Shown piece by piece: positions 36,281 through 45,574 of a stretch of DNA of 64,000 nucleotides. Source of the DNA: CAZGMJ01 sp964526785 (GTDB lineage Bacteria > Planctomycetota > Phycisphaerae > Sedimentisphaerales > Anaerobacaceae); NCBI GenBank assembly GCA_964526785.1, contig CAZGMJ010000027.1, positions 1-64,000 on the forward strand, read 5' to 3'. Numbering within the stretch: position 1 is the first letter of the stretch; each line of letters opens with the position of its first letter. The translations under genes and the position numbers were made by a program. The notes beneath the pieces were generated by a model. It searched no databases, was not told the DNA's origin, and was given only the letters and a program-made list of their open reading frames with translations.

Positions 36281-38869
36281 ATGAACAGATTCAGACAGAG
36301 TGATATCCTCCTGAGCGTGATTCTCATCGTGGTGTTCTGTTGGCACTGTGGAGCCATGGCCAGGTCCGACATGGACAATTGGCCTTTCGAAATTTCCGTC
36401 GCGCAGCGACCTGGGACATACTGGTGGTGCCCCGGCAGTGCGTGGGACAGAGCGAGTATCGACTGGAACCTGGAGAATCTCAAGGCCGGGGGAATCGGTA
36501 CGGCCCATATCATTCCCATCTATGGCGCCAAAGGTTACGAAGATCGATATATTCCGTATCTGTCTAAAGAGTGGATAGAATCGCTGCAATATATTCTGAA
36601 AAAGGCCCGTTCTCTCGGGATACAGATTGACATGACCACCGGTACGGGATGGTGTTTTGGCGGTCCCGATCTGGTACAGGAACATCAGGACACGAGGGCC
36701 AGTCTTGACAAGAGAACCGGCAAGTTGAGCTTCTCCTTCAGGCGAATGGTCAAGCGTGCCGCGCCTGGGGGAGAAGGTCACATGCTCAATCCGTTTTCAC
36801 AGGGCGCCATTACTGCGTACTTACAACGCTTCGATGAGGCCTTCGAAGATCTTGCATTTCTGCCGCGAGCGCAGTATCACGATTCGTTCGAGTACCAGGC
36901 CAACTGGTGTACGGAGATGGCGGATGCGTTTGCAGAGCGGCACGGCTACGATTTTACCGACCATATCCAGACGCTCTTTGGCGACGATACAGACAAGGAC
37001 AGCGCGAGTCGCGTCAAATATGATTATCGCCTAACGGCGGCGGAAATGCATCGCACGTTCATTGAGACATGGGCCGACTGGGCGAAATCACACGGTATGG
37101 CGACGAGAAACCAGGCACATGGCTCTCCGGCCAATCTGCTGGATGTCTACGCGGCGGTGGATATCCCGGAGACGGAGATGTTCGGTTCGCCGGAATTTCC
37201 GATACCGGGATTTCGGCATGACGATCGGTTTACACGGGAAGGTGATTCCGATCCACGGATTTGCCGGATAGCGTCGTCGGCTGCTCATGTGGCACATCGG
37301 CCGGGCCGGCAACTGGTGTCGTCGGAGAGTTGCACCTGGATGCGCGAGCACTGGCATGGGACTCTCGGGCAGATCAAGCTGGAAATGGACCTGTTCTTTT
37401 TGGCCGGTGTCAACCACGTCTACTACCACGGGTCATGCTATTCGGCGAAGGATGCCCGGTGGCCGGGCTGGTTCTTCTATGCATCGACCAAGGCGGACTG
37501 GCGAAACTCGATCTGGCGCGACATGCCATTTCTCAACGACTACATCGCTCGCTGCCAGTCGGTCCTTCAGGCGGGAGAACCCGCCAACGACGTACTTGTC
37601 TACTGGCCGATACACGATCTCTGGATGGATCCCGAAGGTGTGCTGCAATATCTTACCGTCCACCATAAGGCGTGGATGGACGAATATCGCATAGGAGATA
37701 TTGCCAGTCTTATGGATGATGAAGGTTATGCATTCGACTTCGTCTCCGATCGAATGCTCCATGATATCCATTTTCGCAATGAGCGACTCCGAGCGCCGGG
37801 GGGGACGTACAAAGCAATTCTTGTTCCCAGATGCACGTACATGTCCGCGACGACGTTGAAGCGTCTTGGCGACCTTGCGGCCCACGGAGCCAATGTAATA
37901 TTCGAGGATGCTTTGCCCGCCGATGTGCCCGGTTATGGACGCATTGCCGAACGTCGCGAACTGTTTGCGGCAGCGAAGAACAATTCCGACAGATTCGTGA
38001 TTACCGAGGACATACCTGCGGCATTGAGCGATGCGGGGGTAAATCGCGAAACACTGACCGATCACGGCCTGCGATACATTCGACGCCGGACCAGTGATTC
38101 GTACTGGTATTTCGTCGCCAATCACACGGCAGATGATTTCAATGGCTGGCTCGATCTTGCCGTGCCGTTTGAGTCTGCTGTCCTGCATGATCCGATGAAC
38201 GGTGATTCGTATTCTCTGCCGACACAGAGCAAGAGACGAAACCATCAGGTGTATGTTGACATCGCTGCAGGCGAGTCCGTTATCATTCAGGCAGCCGAAA
38301 CCAGAATAGGGGTGAGACCCTATGCTCCGATTAGAGTCGCGGGTCGACCGTTTGTACTTGAAGGAGAATGGAAGATCGAGTTTCTGGAGGGCGATCCCAA
38401 TCTACCGAATGCGTATTCCACTGATTCGCTTTCATCCTGGACGAATGCGCCCGATGAAAAGGCAAAGGTATTTGCGGGGACTGCCCGTTACAGTCTAAGA
38501 TTTGACTTACCGCATGATGCAGGTGCGGATGATTATGTGCTCGACCTTGGCGATGTGCGAGAGTCTGCCCGGGTCAGGATCAACGGTGAGCAAGCTGCCG
38601 TTCTGTTCGCCCTGCCCATGCGCAGCCGTGTGGGCAAGTACCTCAAGCCAGGGGCAAATATTATAGAAATCGAAGTCACCAACCTATCCGCCAACAGGAT
38701 ACGCGATCTTGACGTTCGCAAGGTCAACTGGAAGATCATGCGAGACATCAACATTGTCACGCCAGCTTACAAACCTTTCGACGCATCGAAATGGCCGATC
38801 CAGCCATCGGGCCTGTTGGGACCGGTGAAGCTGATTCCTGTCACATCGAGAGCCTGGGCCGACCTTTGA
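36281..38869 (+). CDS. Secreted GH106-like glycoside hydrolase (putative alpha-L-rhamnosidase)
   Basis: An 862-residue exported enzyme. A signal peptide covers about 1-27 (LLSVILIVVFCWHCGAMA). The N-terminal barrel has family-type blocks YWWCPGSAWDRASIDWNLEN, GGIGTAHIIPIYG, IQIDMTTGTGWCFGG and later HGTLGQIKLEMDLFFLAGVN. The C-terminal part (about 690-860) is a GH2-like sugar-binding jelly roll (VLDLGDVRESARVRINGEQ, YLKPGANIIEIEVTNL) typical of GH106 and relatives. It would release terminal rhamnose-type sugars from pectin-like or algal polysaccharide in the periplasm or outside. It is divergent from the membrane-anchored HTH gene and convergent with the propeller protein gene. Confidence 0.78.
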   Translation: MNRFRQSDILLSVILIVVFCWHCGAMARSDMDNWPFEISVAQRPGTYWWCPGSAWDRASIDWNLENLKAGGIGTAHIIPIYGAKGYEDRYIPYLSKEWIESLQYILKKARSLGIQIDMTTGTGWCFGGPDLVQEHQDTRASLDKRTGKLSFSFRRMVKRAAPGGEGHMLNPFSQGAITAYLQRFDEAFEDLAFLPRAQYHDSFEYQANWCTEMADAFAERHGYDFTDHIQTLFGDDTDKDSASRVKYDYRLTAAEMHRTFIETWADWAKSHGMATRNQAHGSPANLLDVYAAVDIPETEMFGSPEFPIPGFRHDDRFTREGDSDPRICRIASSAAHVAHRPGRQLVSSESCTWMREHWHGTLGQIKLEMDLFFLAGVNHVYYHGSCYSAKDARWPGWFFYASTKADWRNSIWRDMPFLNDYIARCQSVLQAGEPANDVLVYWPIHDLWMDPEGVLQYLTVHHKAWMDEYRIGDIASLMDDEGYAFDFVSDRMLHDIHFRNERLRAPGGTYKAILVPRCTYMSATTLKRLGDLAAHGANVIFEDALPADVPGYGRIAERRELFAAAKNNSDRFVITEDIPAALSDAGVNRETLTDHGLRYIRRRTSDSYWYFVANHTADDFNGWLDLAVPFESAVLHDPMNGDSYSLPTQSKRRNHQVYVDIAAGESVIIQAAETRIGVRPYAPIRVAGRPFVLEGEWKIEFLEGDPNLPNAYSTDSLSSWTNAPDEKAKVFAGTARYSLRFDLPHDAGADDYVLDLGDVRESARVRINGEQAAVLFALPMRSRVGKYLKPGANIIEIEVTNLSANRIRDLDVRKVNWKIMRDINIVTPAYKPFDASKWPIQPSGLLGPVKLIPVTSRAWADL

Positions 38870-38984
38870 CGCAGGTCGGGACACTGGGCTGCCCACGAAA
38901 CAGTTCCGCTTAGAATCACAGAGAACGTGATATCATGTCCTTATTGGCAGAACGATTCGACATCCACAACTGCGCGGCTTCACG

Positions 38985-41900
38985 TTAACGTTGTGCCTTC
39001 GCCCGTTTTGCAAATGTCCACGTCCCCCATTCACTTGGCATTAAGCGGGCTTCCGATGGAATATCGCTGGTCATTTGAGCAGCCTTATTGTTCCAATAGA
39101 TGCGCAGCTTCGTATCAGCACCGTTACCGGCCAGGATGCCTATATCGCCCCTTGTTTGCATGCCTTCGTCTATCCCTTTCAAGCCCAACACAGCCAGCGG
39201 TACGGCCAATTCGTAATTGCCGCCGTGCCGGGCAAGTGTGACGTCCGTGCTGACATCCTGGACGCTGTCGAATTCTACTGCCCCGATAGGCGAGGTATAA
39301 TTCACCGGCTCGCCGCGTCCCTTCCCTCCTACTTGCTGAAAGCGGACTGCTCGCAGAGGCTGTTTACGCTGACCACCCGCCCAGGTGACAAGAAGCCGCA
39401 CGTCCCCTTCGGCAACGGAACTGTGCAGGCCGGAACCGCGATCTTCGTTAGCGTCAAAGTCCGTCCGCACCATCAGGTCGAGACCGCCACCGGTGGCAAA
39501 AACGTATTGCCATCCGTCTGCTGCATCGTTCCTCAAAAGATCCGGCACATTGGTGCGCCATGCTGCGTATAATGTGTCACCGCACACGCGCACCGCACCA
39601 TAGCAATCAAACGCCTTGTAAATCGCCATCCAATCGGCGTCCTGCCAGTCGTCCAATGAGCCATCGATCGTGGGGGCTTCCTCTGACAGCAGAACGGCGG
39701 CACTCTTTTCCACTTTCCGCAAAGCACCAGGCACTATTCTGGTCTCCGGCAGTCGAGCAAGTTGCTCTTTGGACACATTGATTGTCCATGCCGGTATTCG
39801 CCTGATCGTTTCAGCGCCAATAAGTTCGAAGACACTGCTGCTTTCTTTGCCCGCCATTACGTATACAGTGCTGTCTTCCATTTGCACCGTTGCCGGCCAG
39901 AAATGCTCGGACTTGAACGTTACATCTTTGACAATCAGGCCTTCATGGGCCTCGGGATAGCTCAGCGTCGGCTTGGTGCGTTCGTCGCCGCCCAGGTCCG
40001 TCACATACAGGCCGTCAACAGTCAGCAGGTACAGCGACCCCTTGTAACCGTTGAGTACAAACATTTGCCCGCCTTGCCCTTCGGCAGGAGTAAACGGATA
40101 GCCGATGCAGCGTTGAGCGTTGATCAACTGGCCGGCGCGCTCGGCAATCTTGGTTGCCTTCCATCCATTGATGTGCCAGATCAGTTCGTTGTTCCGGTAG
40201 GCCCGGCAAACACGGGCTTTTGAATAACCGCCCATAGGGAATATGAAGATGTCGTTGTGGGCCTGAACCACATCCGAGAGGTGTTCGGCCCTGTCGGCCG
40301 CGACAGTGTGCCACTCACTGAGATCCCACATCGGCACGCCCTTTTCATTAAACACCGGCGGGGGAATATGCACACCATCGGTTGTCGCAATGGACATATC
40401 TTCGGCCATCGTAATGCTCGGCAAATCCCACCGGCCGGGATATTCGCGAAAATTCACGAATTGCAATTCCTCCGGCTGTGGAGATTTGTCGAGATTAAGG
40501 TCGGACCAGATCATATGTCTGCCCTTCCAGTGACCGTGCCACGCCTTCTCTTCGAGCACATCCTTTAATTCAGGATGTTCATTCAGCGATACGCCAAGCA
40601 GTTCTTCATCGTCTTCGCGAGGCGCTCGTCCCACGTGGGCGATCCGCTCAGCAACCAGCTTTTCTTCGTCGTACAGATATACGTCCAGACTGCCTGTCGC
40701 GAAGTATGCGGGGCCGAAAAAGCGGTTGGTCATGTAATGCCGTCCATCGATATATATGCTGGATTCCGGGCATCGGCCCTCGCTGTAGCCTTTGCGCCAG
40801 TAGATGCTCCGTGGCGGCATGTTTCGATCATTCTCCCAATCGAGAGAAAACTCCATTCCCTGCAGGCCGCTGGAGTAGTAAAAGCGAGTTCGGTCGCGAG
40901 GGTCGATGTGGCCGCCGCCACCGTATTTCGGTGGACCATACCAGCCGCGGTCAAACCGCCCGGTATTGAAGTCCCAGCGGCTGATGCGCTTGGGTCCGTA
41001 GTCGGCTTCGGCCACCCAGAGCATGCCGCGGCTGTCCACAGCCATGCCTGAAGGCCGCGTCATACGTTCTTCATCGTATCGACCGAATTGTGGGCCGCCC
41101 GGCTTGCCGACAACTCTGACGGGTTTGCCGGATGAATCGAACACCTGAATCTGATGCCTATCGCCGAGAACAGTCACGAGTATCTCTCCCTGCGGACCCA
41201 GGCGCACTCTTCCAGGATCCTCTAACCCATCAATAACCGTCTCAAACTCCCCCAGACTCTTCTTGCGTAGTTCAGGCTTGTCGAAACGAAGCACCCGTCC
41301 CCTGCTGGTCATATACAATCGTCCCCTGGCGTCGTATGCCAGACCCCGGGGGTCTTCAAAACGCATCCGGCCGAACTGCCGATCCTTTTCGCGGGTCAAG
41401 TCCACAAGCACAATGGCATCCGATTGCGGATAACTGACAGCGACTATCCCATCGCGGACCGCTATATCCCTTCGGGCACTGAGATCCAGCCAATGCCAAC
41501 CATCCTCCGGTGTTTCGGGGGCATTGAGACGAACCAGGCGGTCGTACATTCTGCCATCATCTATATTCCGCCTCAGACCATGCAGTTCCTCGCGAATGAG
41601 AGCGTAGGCATAGTACGTATCAAGCGCCCCGGCGCCCTCGTCCCGACAATTTACAACCCCCGAGTTCCATCCTCGGATCTTGGCGCCGAAGAGTTTGCGG
41701 CCGTCAAGATTCAGCCACATCGTGCTGTGTCCCGCTTCGCCGGTGGGAGCGGACACCATCACTTGCGGCTGATCACCGTGAGGCGAACCGTCCGGCAGAT
41801 AGAGCACATCAACGGGCGGGGTGTGGTCGGCCAGCCAGCCGCCGCTGCGACTTCCGCTGAACCACGGTGGCTTGCCCGGGCTTTGTACGGAGACCTGATA

Positions 41901-42251
41901 GCGAAGCGCGAGGCCATCGTGCACAAGGCCGCGAATGCGATACTCGCCAGCCTCGACCCGCCGGCGGCGAACATCGTAATGCTCTTCCCTGGTCAGTTTC
42001 TGCCCCACGTCGTAGCCATCCCAGTATATGATGTGCTTGCCCGCTTCAAAATACGTATCGGCAATCAGATTGTTGACCCGCTTTCCTTTCGTATTCTCAA
42101 CTACCAATGTCACGTAACCGGGTTTATCGAGTGTAAACGTCACGGGGATACGCATATTGGAGACTGCCACAATATCTTCGACCGCAACCACAAGCACCAT
42201 CGCCATCAAAACTGACATACAAGCAAGTGTTCTGCTGATTCTCTGCAGCAT
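38985..42251 (-). CDS. Secreted beta-propeller protein with C-terminal CBM9-like domain
   Basis: A 1088-residue exported protein: signal peptide (about 1-30), an FlgD-like Ig domain (about 33-120, PVTFTLDKPGYVTLVVEN and HIIYWDGYD), a long NHL-type propeller (about 140-800, with blade-like VSYPQSDAIVLVDLTREKD, FEDPRGLAYDARGRLYMTS and RPSGMAVDSRGMLWVAEA) and a C-terminal CBM9/DOMON-like domain (about 880-1080, TIDGSLDDWQDADW). These parts suggest binding of a polysaccharide, or an unassigned lyase/hydrolase. GGAG lies about ten bases before the ATG. It is transcribed alone on the minus strand within the hydrolase island, next to an inverted repeat at 42306-42372. Confidence 0.72.
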   Translation of the reverse strand: MLQRISRTLACMSVLMAMVLVVAVEDIVAVSNMRIPVTFTLDKPGYVTLVVENTKGKRVNNLIADTYFEAGKHIIYWDGYDVGQKLTREEHYDVRRRRVEAGEYRIRGLVHDGLALRYQVSVQSPGKPPWFSGSRSGGWLADHTPPVDVLYLPDGSPHGDQPQVMVSAPTGEAGHSTMWLNLDGRKLFGAKIRGWNSGVVNCRDEGAGALDTYYAYALIREELHGLRRNIDDGRMYDRLVRLNAPETPEDGWHWLDLSARRDIAVRDGIVAVSYPQSDAIVLVDLTREKDRQFGRMRFEDPRGLAYDARGRLYMTSRGRVLRFDKPELRKKSLGEFETVIDGLEDPGRVRLGPQGEILVTVLGDRHQIQVFDSSGKPVRVVGKPGGPQFGRYDEERMTRPSGMAVDSRGMLWVAEADYGPKRISRWDFNTGRFDRGWYGPPKYGGGGHIDPRDRTRFYYSSGLQGMEFSLDWENDRNMPPRSIYWRKGYSEGRCPESSIYIDGRHYMTNRFFGPAYFATGSLDVYLYDEEKLVAERIAHVGRAPREDDEELLGVSLNEHPELKDVLEEKAWHGHWKGRHMIWSDLNLDKSPQPEELQFVNFREYPGRWDLPSITMAEDMSIATTDGVHIPPPVFNEKGVPMWDLSEWHTVAADRAEHLSDVVQAHNDIFIFPMGGYSKARVCRAYRNNELIWHINGWKATKIAERAGQLINAQRCIGYPFTPAEGQGGQMFVLNGYKGSLYLLTVDGLYVTDLGGDERTKPTLSYPEAHEGLIVKDVTFKSEHFWPATVQMEDSTVYVMAGKESSSVFELIGAETIRRIPAWTINVSKEQLARLPETRIVPGALRKVEKSAAVLLSEEAPTIDGSLDDWQDADWMAIYKAFDCYGAVRVCGDTLYAAWRTNVPDLLRNDAADGWQYVFATGGGLDLMVRTDFDANEDRGSGLHSSVAEGDVRLLVTWAGGQRKQPLRAVRFQQVGGKGRGEPVNYTSPIGAVEFDSVQDVSTDVTLARHGGNYELAVPLAVLGLKGIDEGMQTRGDIGILAGNGADTKLRIYWNNKAAQMTSDIPSEARLMPSEWGTWTFAKRAKAQR

Positions 42252-42867
42252 ATGTTCTTACTCCAAATGAAAGCTGTTTTTCTTCCTGCGGGTTTCAAAC
42301 TCCGGCATCTTAGACGGTGACGAAGGGATACACTTACTGATCCGACCTTCGTTGGCGGTCTCGTACAAGATGCCTGATTACGACCACTCAATACGTTGGA
42401 TAAACCAGCGATCTACACCCCGTTTTCGCACCAATATCCTGCTCTTGACGGCGCGTGCTACGTTCATGCGACTTGCAGCATGGTAGACATTTATCAGCGG
42501 CTGGTCCACCCCCTTTTTCGACCGAAATCACCAATGGTCTTTCTGAAACGAGAGTCGCGAACATAGGCCCCTACGAAGGACAGCAGAAGTGTCTTCACAA
42601 GTTCTTGCTGTAGCAGCATCTTCTGCTCGGCCACAAAGAGCTATCGTCACTGGTAAATCACAAACATTCCGCCAGCGACAATGGCTCCATATGCTTTGGT
42701 CGATGGTGCATCGCAGGAACATACCTTTCTCGCGGGTGGCGAGGAATCTCCCTTGAAGACCCTTTCGTACGAACCAGACTGTCTGTACACTGGTTATACG
42801 GCCGGGAACATCCGGCCAAAGTCATTTGATCTGAAACCGGAGCACTTAGAACCTGAGGCCACAGTGT
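42252..42867. other. Divergent intergenic region of the hydrolase island
   Basis: About 615 bp between divergently oriented genes. It should carry promoters for the propeller gene (minus) and for the six-gene plus-strand hydrolase run. The inverted repeat at 42306-42372 is the only clear structure. Open frames here are not supported by start signals or domains. Confidence 0.5.
42306..42372. promoter_or_regulatory. 67-bp imperfect inverted repeat upstream of the propeller protein gene
   Basis: Outer arms CATCTT (42306-42311) and AAGATG (42367-42372) and inner arms ACGAAGG (42320-42326) and CCTTCGT (42346-42352) are each perfect, with partial pairing between (GAC against GTC). It begins 55 bp upstream of the minus-strand ATG at 42251. 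It could be a leader RNA structure or a regulator-binding site; no family was recognised. Confidence 0.4.
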
Positions 42868-44310
42868 ATGAAACCATCCGTCAGAGTACTTCCCCGTTCC
42901 GTTGGGACATTGCTGTGTCTTGTGATAGCCGGGAGTCTCTATGCTGAGACGATCGGTCGAATTCAACCTTACACGGAGAATCCACGTTACTGGCAGTATC
43001 GCGGCAAGCCCATACTGCTGCTTGGCGGCACAAAGGACGATAATCTGTTTCAGATTCCCGACCTGAGAGAACACCTGGATCTGCTTGCAGCCTGCGGAGG
43101 CAATTACATACGCAACACCATGAGCGCTCGCGACGCGGGCAATGTGCAGCCCTTTCGCAGGCTCGCCGGCGGCAAATACGATCTGATGCAGTGCAATTCT
43201 CAATATTGGCGGCGGCTGGAGCATTTGCTGCAACTGACGCATGAAAGGAAGATATTCGTGCAGATCGAGGTCTGGGCCTTCCATGATTTCAATCAGAAGA
43301 CCTGGTTGGAAAATCCGTGGCGACCGGCCAACAACGTCAACTATACTCATGAAAATACGACGCTGCGCAACGAATCCGTAAACCTCGGGTCCCGCAAGCA
43401 GGAGTTCTTTTTCACAGTGCCGGCCATTAACAACGATCAAATAGTCCTGCAACACCAGCAAAGATATATCGATAAAATCATCGAGTACACACTGAAATAC
43501 GATCATGTCCTCTACTGCATCACCAATGAGATCCATCCGCAGTTCCCGCCGCAGTGGGGCTGGTACTGGGCCGACTACATTCGGACCGTGGCTTCCAGGG
43601 CGGGCAAACAGATCGAGGTGACCGAGATGTTCTGGCAACCCGACATGCGATCCGGGCAACATGAAGCGTCTTTCGGGCATCCCGAGATATACAGCTACTT
43701 CGAATGCTCGCAGAACAGCGCCAATTCCGGCGAGGAAAACGGCCAGTATATGCAGTACGTCTATTCGCAACTCCAGGACCATCCGCGGCCGATCAACCAT
43801 GTCAAGATCTATGGCGCAGATACAGGGCCTTCCTGGGCGGAAAAGTCGGTGAATGCAGAAAGGAGGTTCTGGCGGAATATCATTGGCGGTTCGGCTTCCA
43901 GTCGGTTTCACAGGCCGCCCACCGGTATCGGATTAAGCGACACGGCGCAATCGCACATTCGCTGTGCACGGCTGCTGACCTCGGAACTCGATATCTTCTC
44001 GTGCCGTCCCGATATCGATTACCGTCTCTTGAAAGACCGGGCCCCGGATGAGGCGTACCTGATCTACCAAACAGGCGCTCAGTATGCAGTATTCTTTCCC
44101 GCAGGCGGGGCCGTAGGCCTGGACCTCACGGATGCCACCGGTTCATTTCACCTCAAATGGTTGAACATCCGCCGTTCGGCCTGGGGCAATACATCCACCG
44201 CGGAAGCGGGCTCTGTGGTGCGCCTGAAGGCTCCCGACGCAGGTTTGTGGCTCGCATTGCTGCAGAATGCTGCCAAAGACCACTTGGCGTCAGCTTCAAG
44301 TGGGAAGTAA
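42868..44310 (+). CDS. Secreted GH-A clan TIM-barrel hydrolase-like protein
   Basis: A 480-residue exported protein. The signal peptide is about 1-26 (LLCLVIAGSLYAE). A cellulase/DUF4038-like barrel follows: WQYRGKPILLLGGTKDDNLF, GGNYIRNTMSARDAGN, KIFVQIEVWAFHDF and HVLYCITNEIHPQFP, where N220-E221 is the likely GH-A acid/base pair. The C-terminal beta part (YAVFFPAGGAVGLDLTDATG, LKWLNIRRSAWG) resembles the domain that ends DUF4038/GH140 enzymes. It is the first of six plus-strand genes for secreted proteins. GAGG lies ten bases before the ATG. The substrate is unknown. Confidence 0.72.
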   Translation: MKPSVRVLPRSVGTLLCLVIAGSLYAETIGRIQPYTENPRYWQYRGKPILLLGGTKDDNLFQIPDLREHLDLLAACGGNYIRNTMSARDAGNVQPFRRLAGGKYDLMQCNSQYWRRLEHLLQLTHERKIFVQIEVWAFHDFNQKTWLENPWRPANNVNYTHENTTLRNESVNLGSRKQEFFFTVPAINNDQIVLQHQQRYIDKIIEYTLKYDHVLYCITNEIHPQFPPQWGWYWADYIRTVASRAGKQIEVTEMFWQPDMRSGQHEASFGHPEIYSYFECSQNSANSGEENGQYMQYVYSQLQDHPRPINHVKIYGADTGPSWAEKSVNAERRFWRNIIGGSASSRFHRPPTGIGLSDTAQSHIRCARLLTSELDIFSCRPDIDYRLLKDRAPDEAYLIYQTGAQYAVFFPAGGAVGLDLTDATGSFHLKWLNIRRSAWGNTSTAEAGSVVRLKAPDAGLWLALLQNAAKDHLASASSGK

Positions 44311-44431
44311 GCAGGTAGTCAAATGACGTGTGTAATCGCGACGTGCACTGTTTCAGACCAGAGGAGTAAGTCCGTGTATGTATGGCCGGATCCTCCGATA
44401 GTCGGCGGCCGCACGCAATTGGAGGCACAGG

Positions 44432-45544
44432 ATGAGAGCAAGTGATCGGTATTGCTGGCATAGCCACGAAGTTCGGTCGTGGTCATCTTTCCATCGGCGA
44501 ATCGGTTGTATCCTGCTGTTTTCCGTCGGATTAGGGCTGCCACTCGCATACAGCAAGCCGCCATATCCACCAAGCCATGTTATTCGCGAGATACGCTGGG
44601 CTCCGACTGACACGATTATCCGTCGCGCAGTCGGCGGAGACAACTGGCCGGTCACCTGGGCGGACGATGATGCAATCTATACTACTTGGGGGGACGGTTG
44701 GGGTTTTGAGCCGAAGGTTCCAAAGAAGTTGAGTTGTGGATTCGCGAAGATTCTCGGGCCGCCAGAAGATTTCGCGGGCGTCAATATCCGCTCCGAAGCC
44801 GAACAGATCGGCGATGGAAGGGCCGGCCGCAAGGGCTGGGGAATACTCTCTGTGGACGGGATGCTGTACCTGGCAATGGGACATGCCGACGGGGCCGGCG
44901 GCCAGAGTCAGCTTGCCTGGTCGGATGACCATGCTCGGACGTGGACTTTTGCCGATTGGAAATTCCCTCAGTTCGGCCTCGTTGGATTCGTCAATTACGG
45001 CAGGGATTATCAGGGCGCCAGGGACAATTACGTCTACGCCTATTCACACGATGACCCCCGGGCCGATACACCGGCCGACCGTTTCATCCTTATGCGGGTG
45101 CCGAAAAGCCGGATATCCCAGCGCGGCGCATGGCAATTCCTTGAACGAGTAGATGCGGGGGGCACCCCGGTCTGGACATCGGATGTCGGGCAGCGTGGGT
45201 CAGTCTTCTCGCATGAGGACGGTTGCCTGCGATCGGCGATAACGTACAATGCTCCACTGGGCAGATATCTCTGGTGGCAGCAGATCCCGGCGTCCAAGGA
45301 CAGCAAGGATCGCGGCGATACCCGCTTCGAAGGTGGTTTTGGAATCTATGACGCCCCGGAGCCCTGGGGGCCGTGGTCTATGGCTTTCCATACCGAGCGA
45401 TGGGATGTGGGTCCCGGGGAACACGGAGATTTCCCCGCGAAGTGGATCAGCGAAGATGGTCGCGAAGCATGGTTGGTGTTTTCCGGCGAGGATGCCTGGA
45501 GCGTGCGAAAGGCTACCTTCGTTCTTGTTCCAGATGCGAAATGA
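44432..45544 (+). CDS. Secreted DUF4185-like beta-propeller protein
   Basis: A 370-residue protein with a long-n-region signal peptide (hydrophobic core about 23-40, IGCILLFSVGLGLPLAYS) and a propeller of the DUF4185/sialidase-like type: WPVTWADDDAIYTTWGDGWG, LYLAMGHADGAGGQSQLAWS, RTWTFADWKFPQFG and a final DGREAWLVFSGEDAWSV. DUF4185 proteins are uncharacterised exported proteins common in polysaccharide loci. GGAGG lies six bases before the ATG. It is 121 bp after the preceding hydrolase gene and 30 bp before the next, so probably co-transcribed. Confidence 0.75.
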   Translation: MRASDRYCWHSHEVRSWSSFHRRIGCILLFSVGLGLPLAYSKPPYPPSHVIREIRWAPTDTIIRRAVGGDNWPVTWADDDAIYTTWGDGWGFEPKVPKKLSCGFAKILGPPEDFAGVNIRSEAEQIGDGRAGRKGWGILSVDGMLYLAMGHADGAGGQSQLAWSDDHARTWTFADWKFPQFGLVGFVNYGRDYQGARDNYVYAYSHDDPRADTPADRFILMRVPKSRISQRGAWQFLERVDAGGTPVWTSDVGQRGSVFSHEDGCLRSAITYNAPLGRYLWWQQIPASKDSKDRGDTRFEGGFGIYDAPEPWGPWSMAFHTERWDVGPGEHGDFPAKWISEDGREAWLVFSGEDAWSVRKATFVLVPDAK

Positions 45545-45574
45545 TGTGGATAATACGATTCAGATGAGGTTACC

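Noticed and set aside
42658..43911. 417-codon minus-strand frame covering the start of the GH-A barrel gene
   Set aside because: Shadow of the plus-strand gene; no domain and no ribosome-binding site.
44374..44445. 23-codon GTG-start frame with AGAGGAG upstream, ending inside the DUF4185-like gene
   Set aside because: Could be a leader peptide for translational coupling, but it is too short and unconserved by inspection to annotate as a gene.
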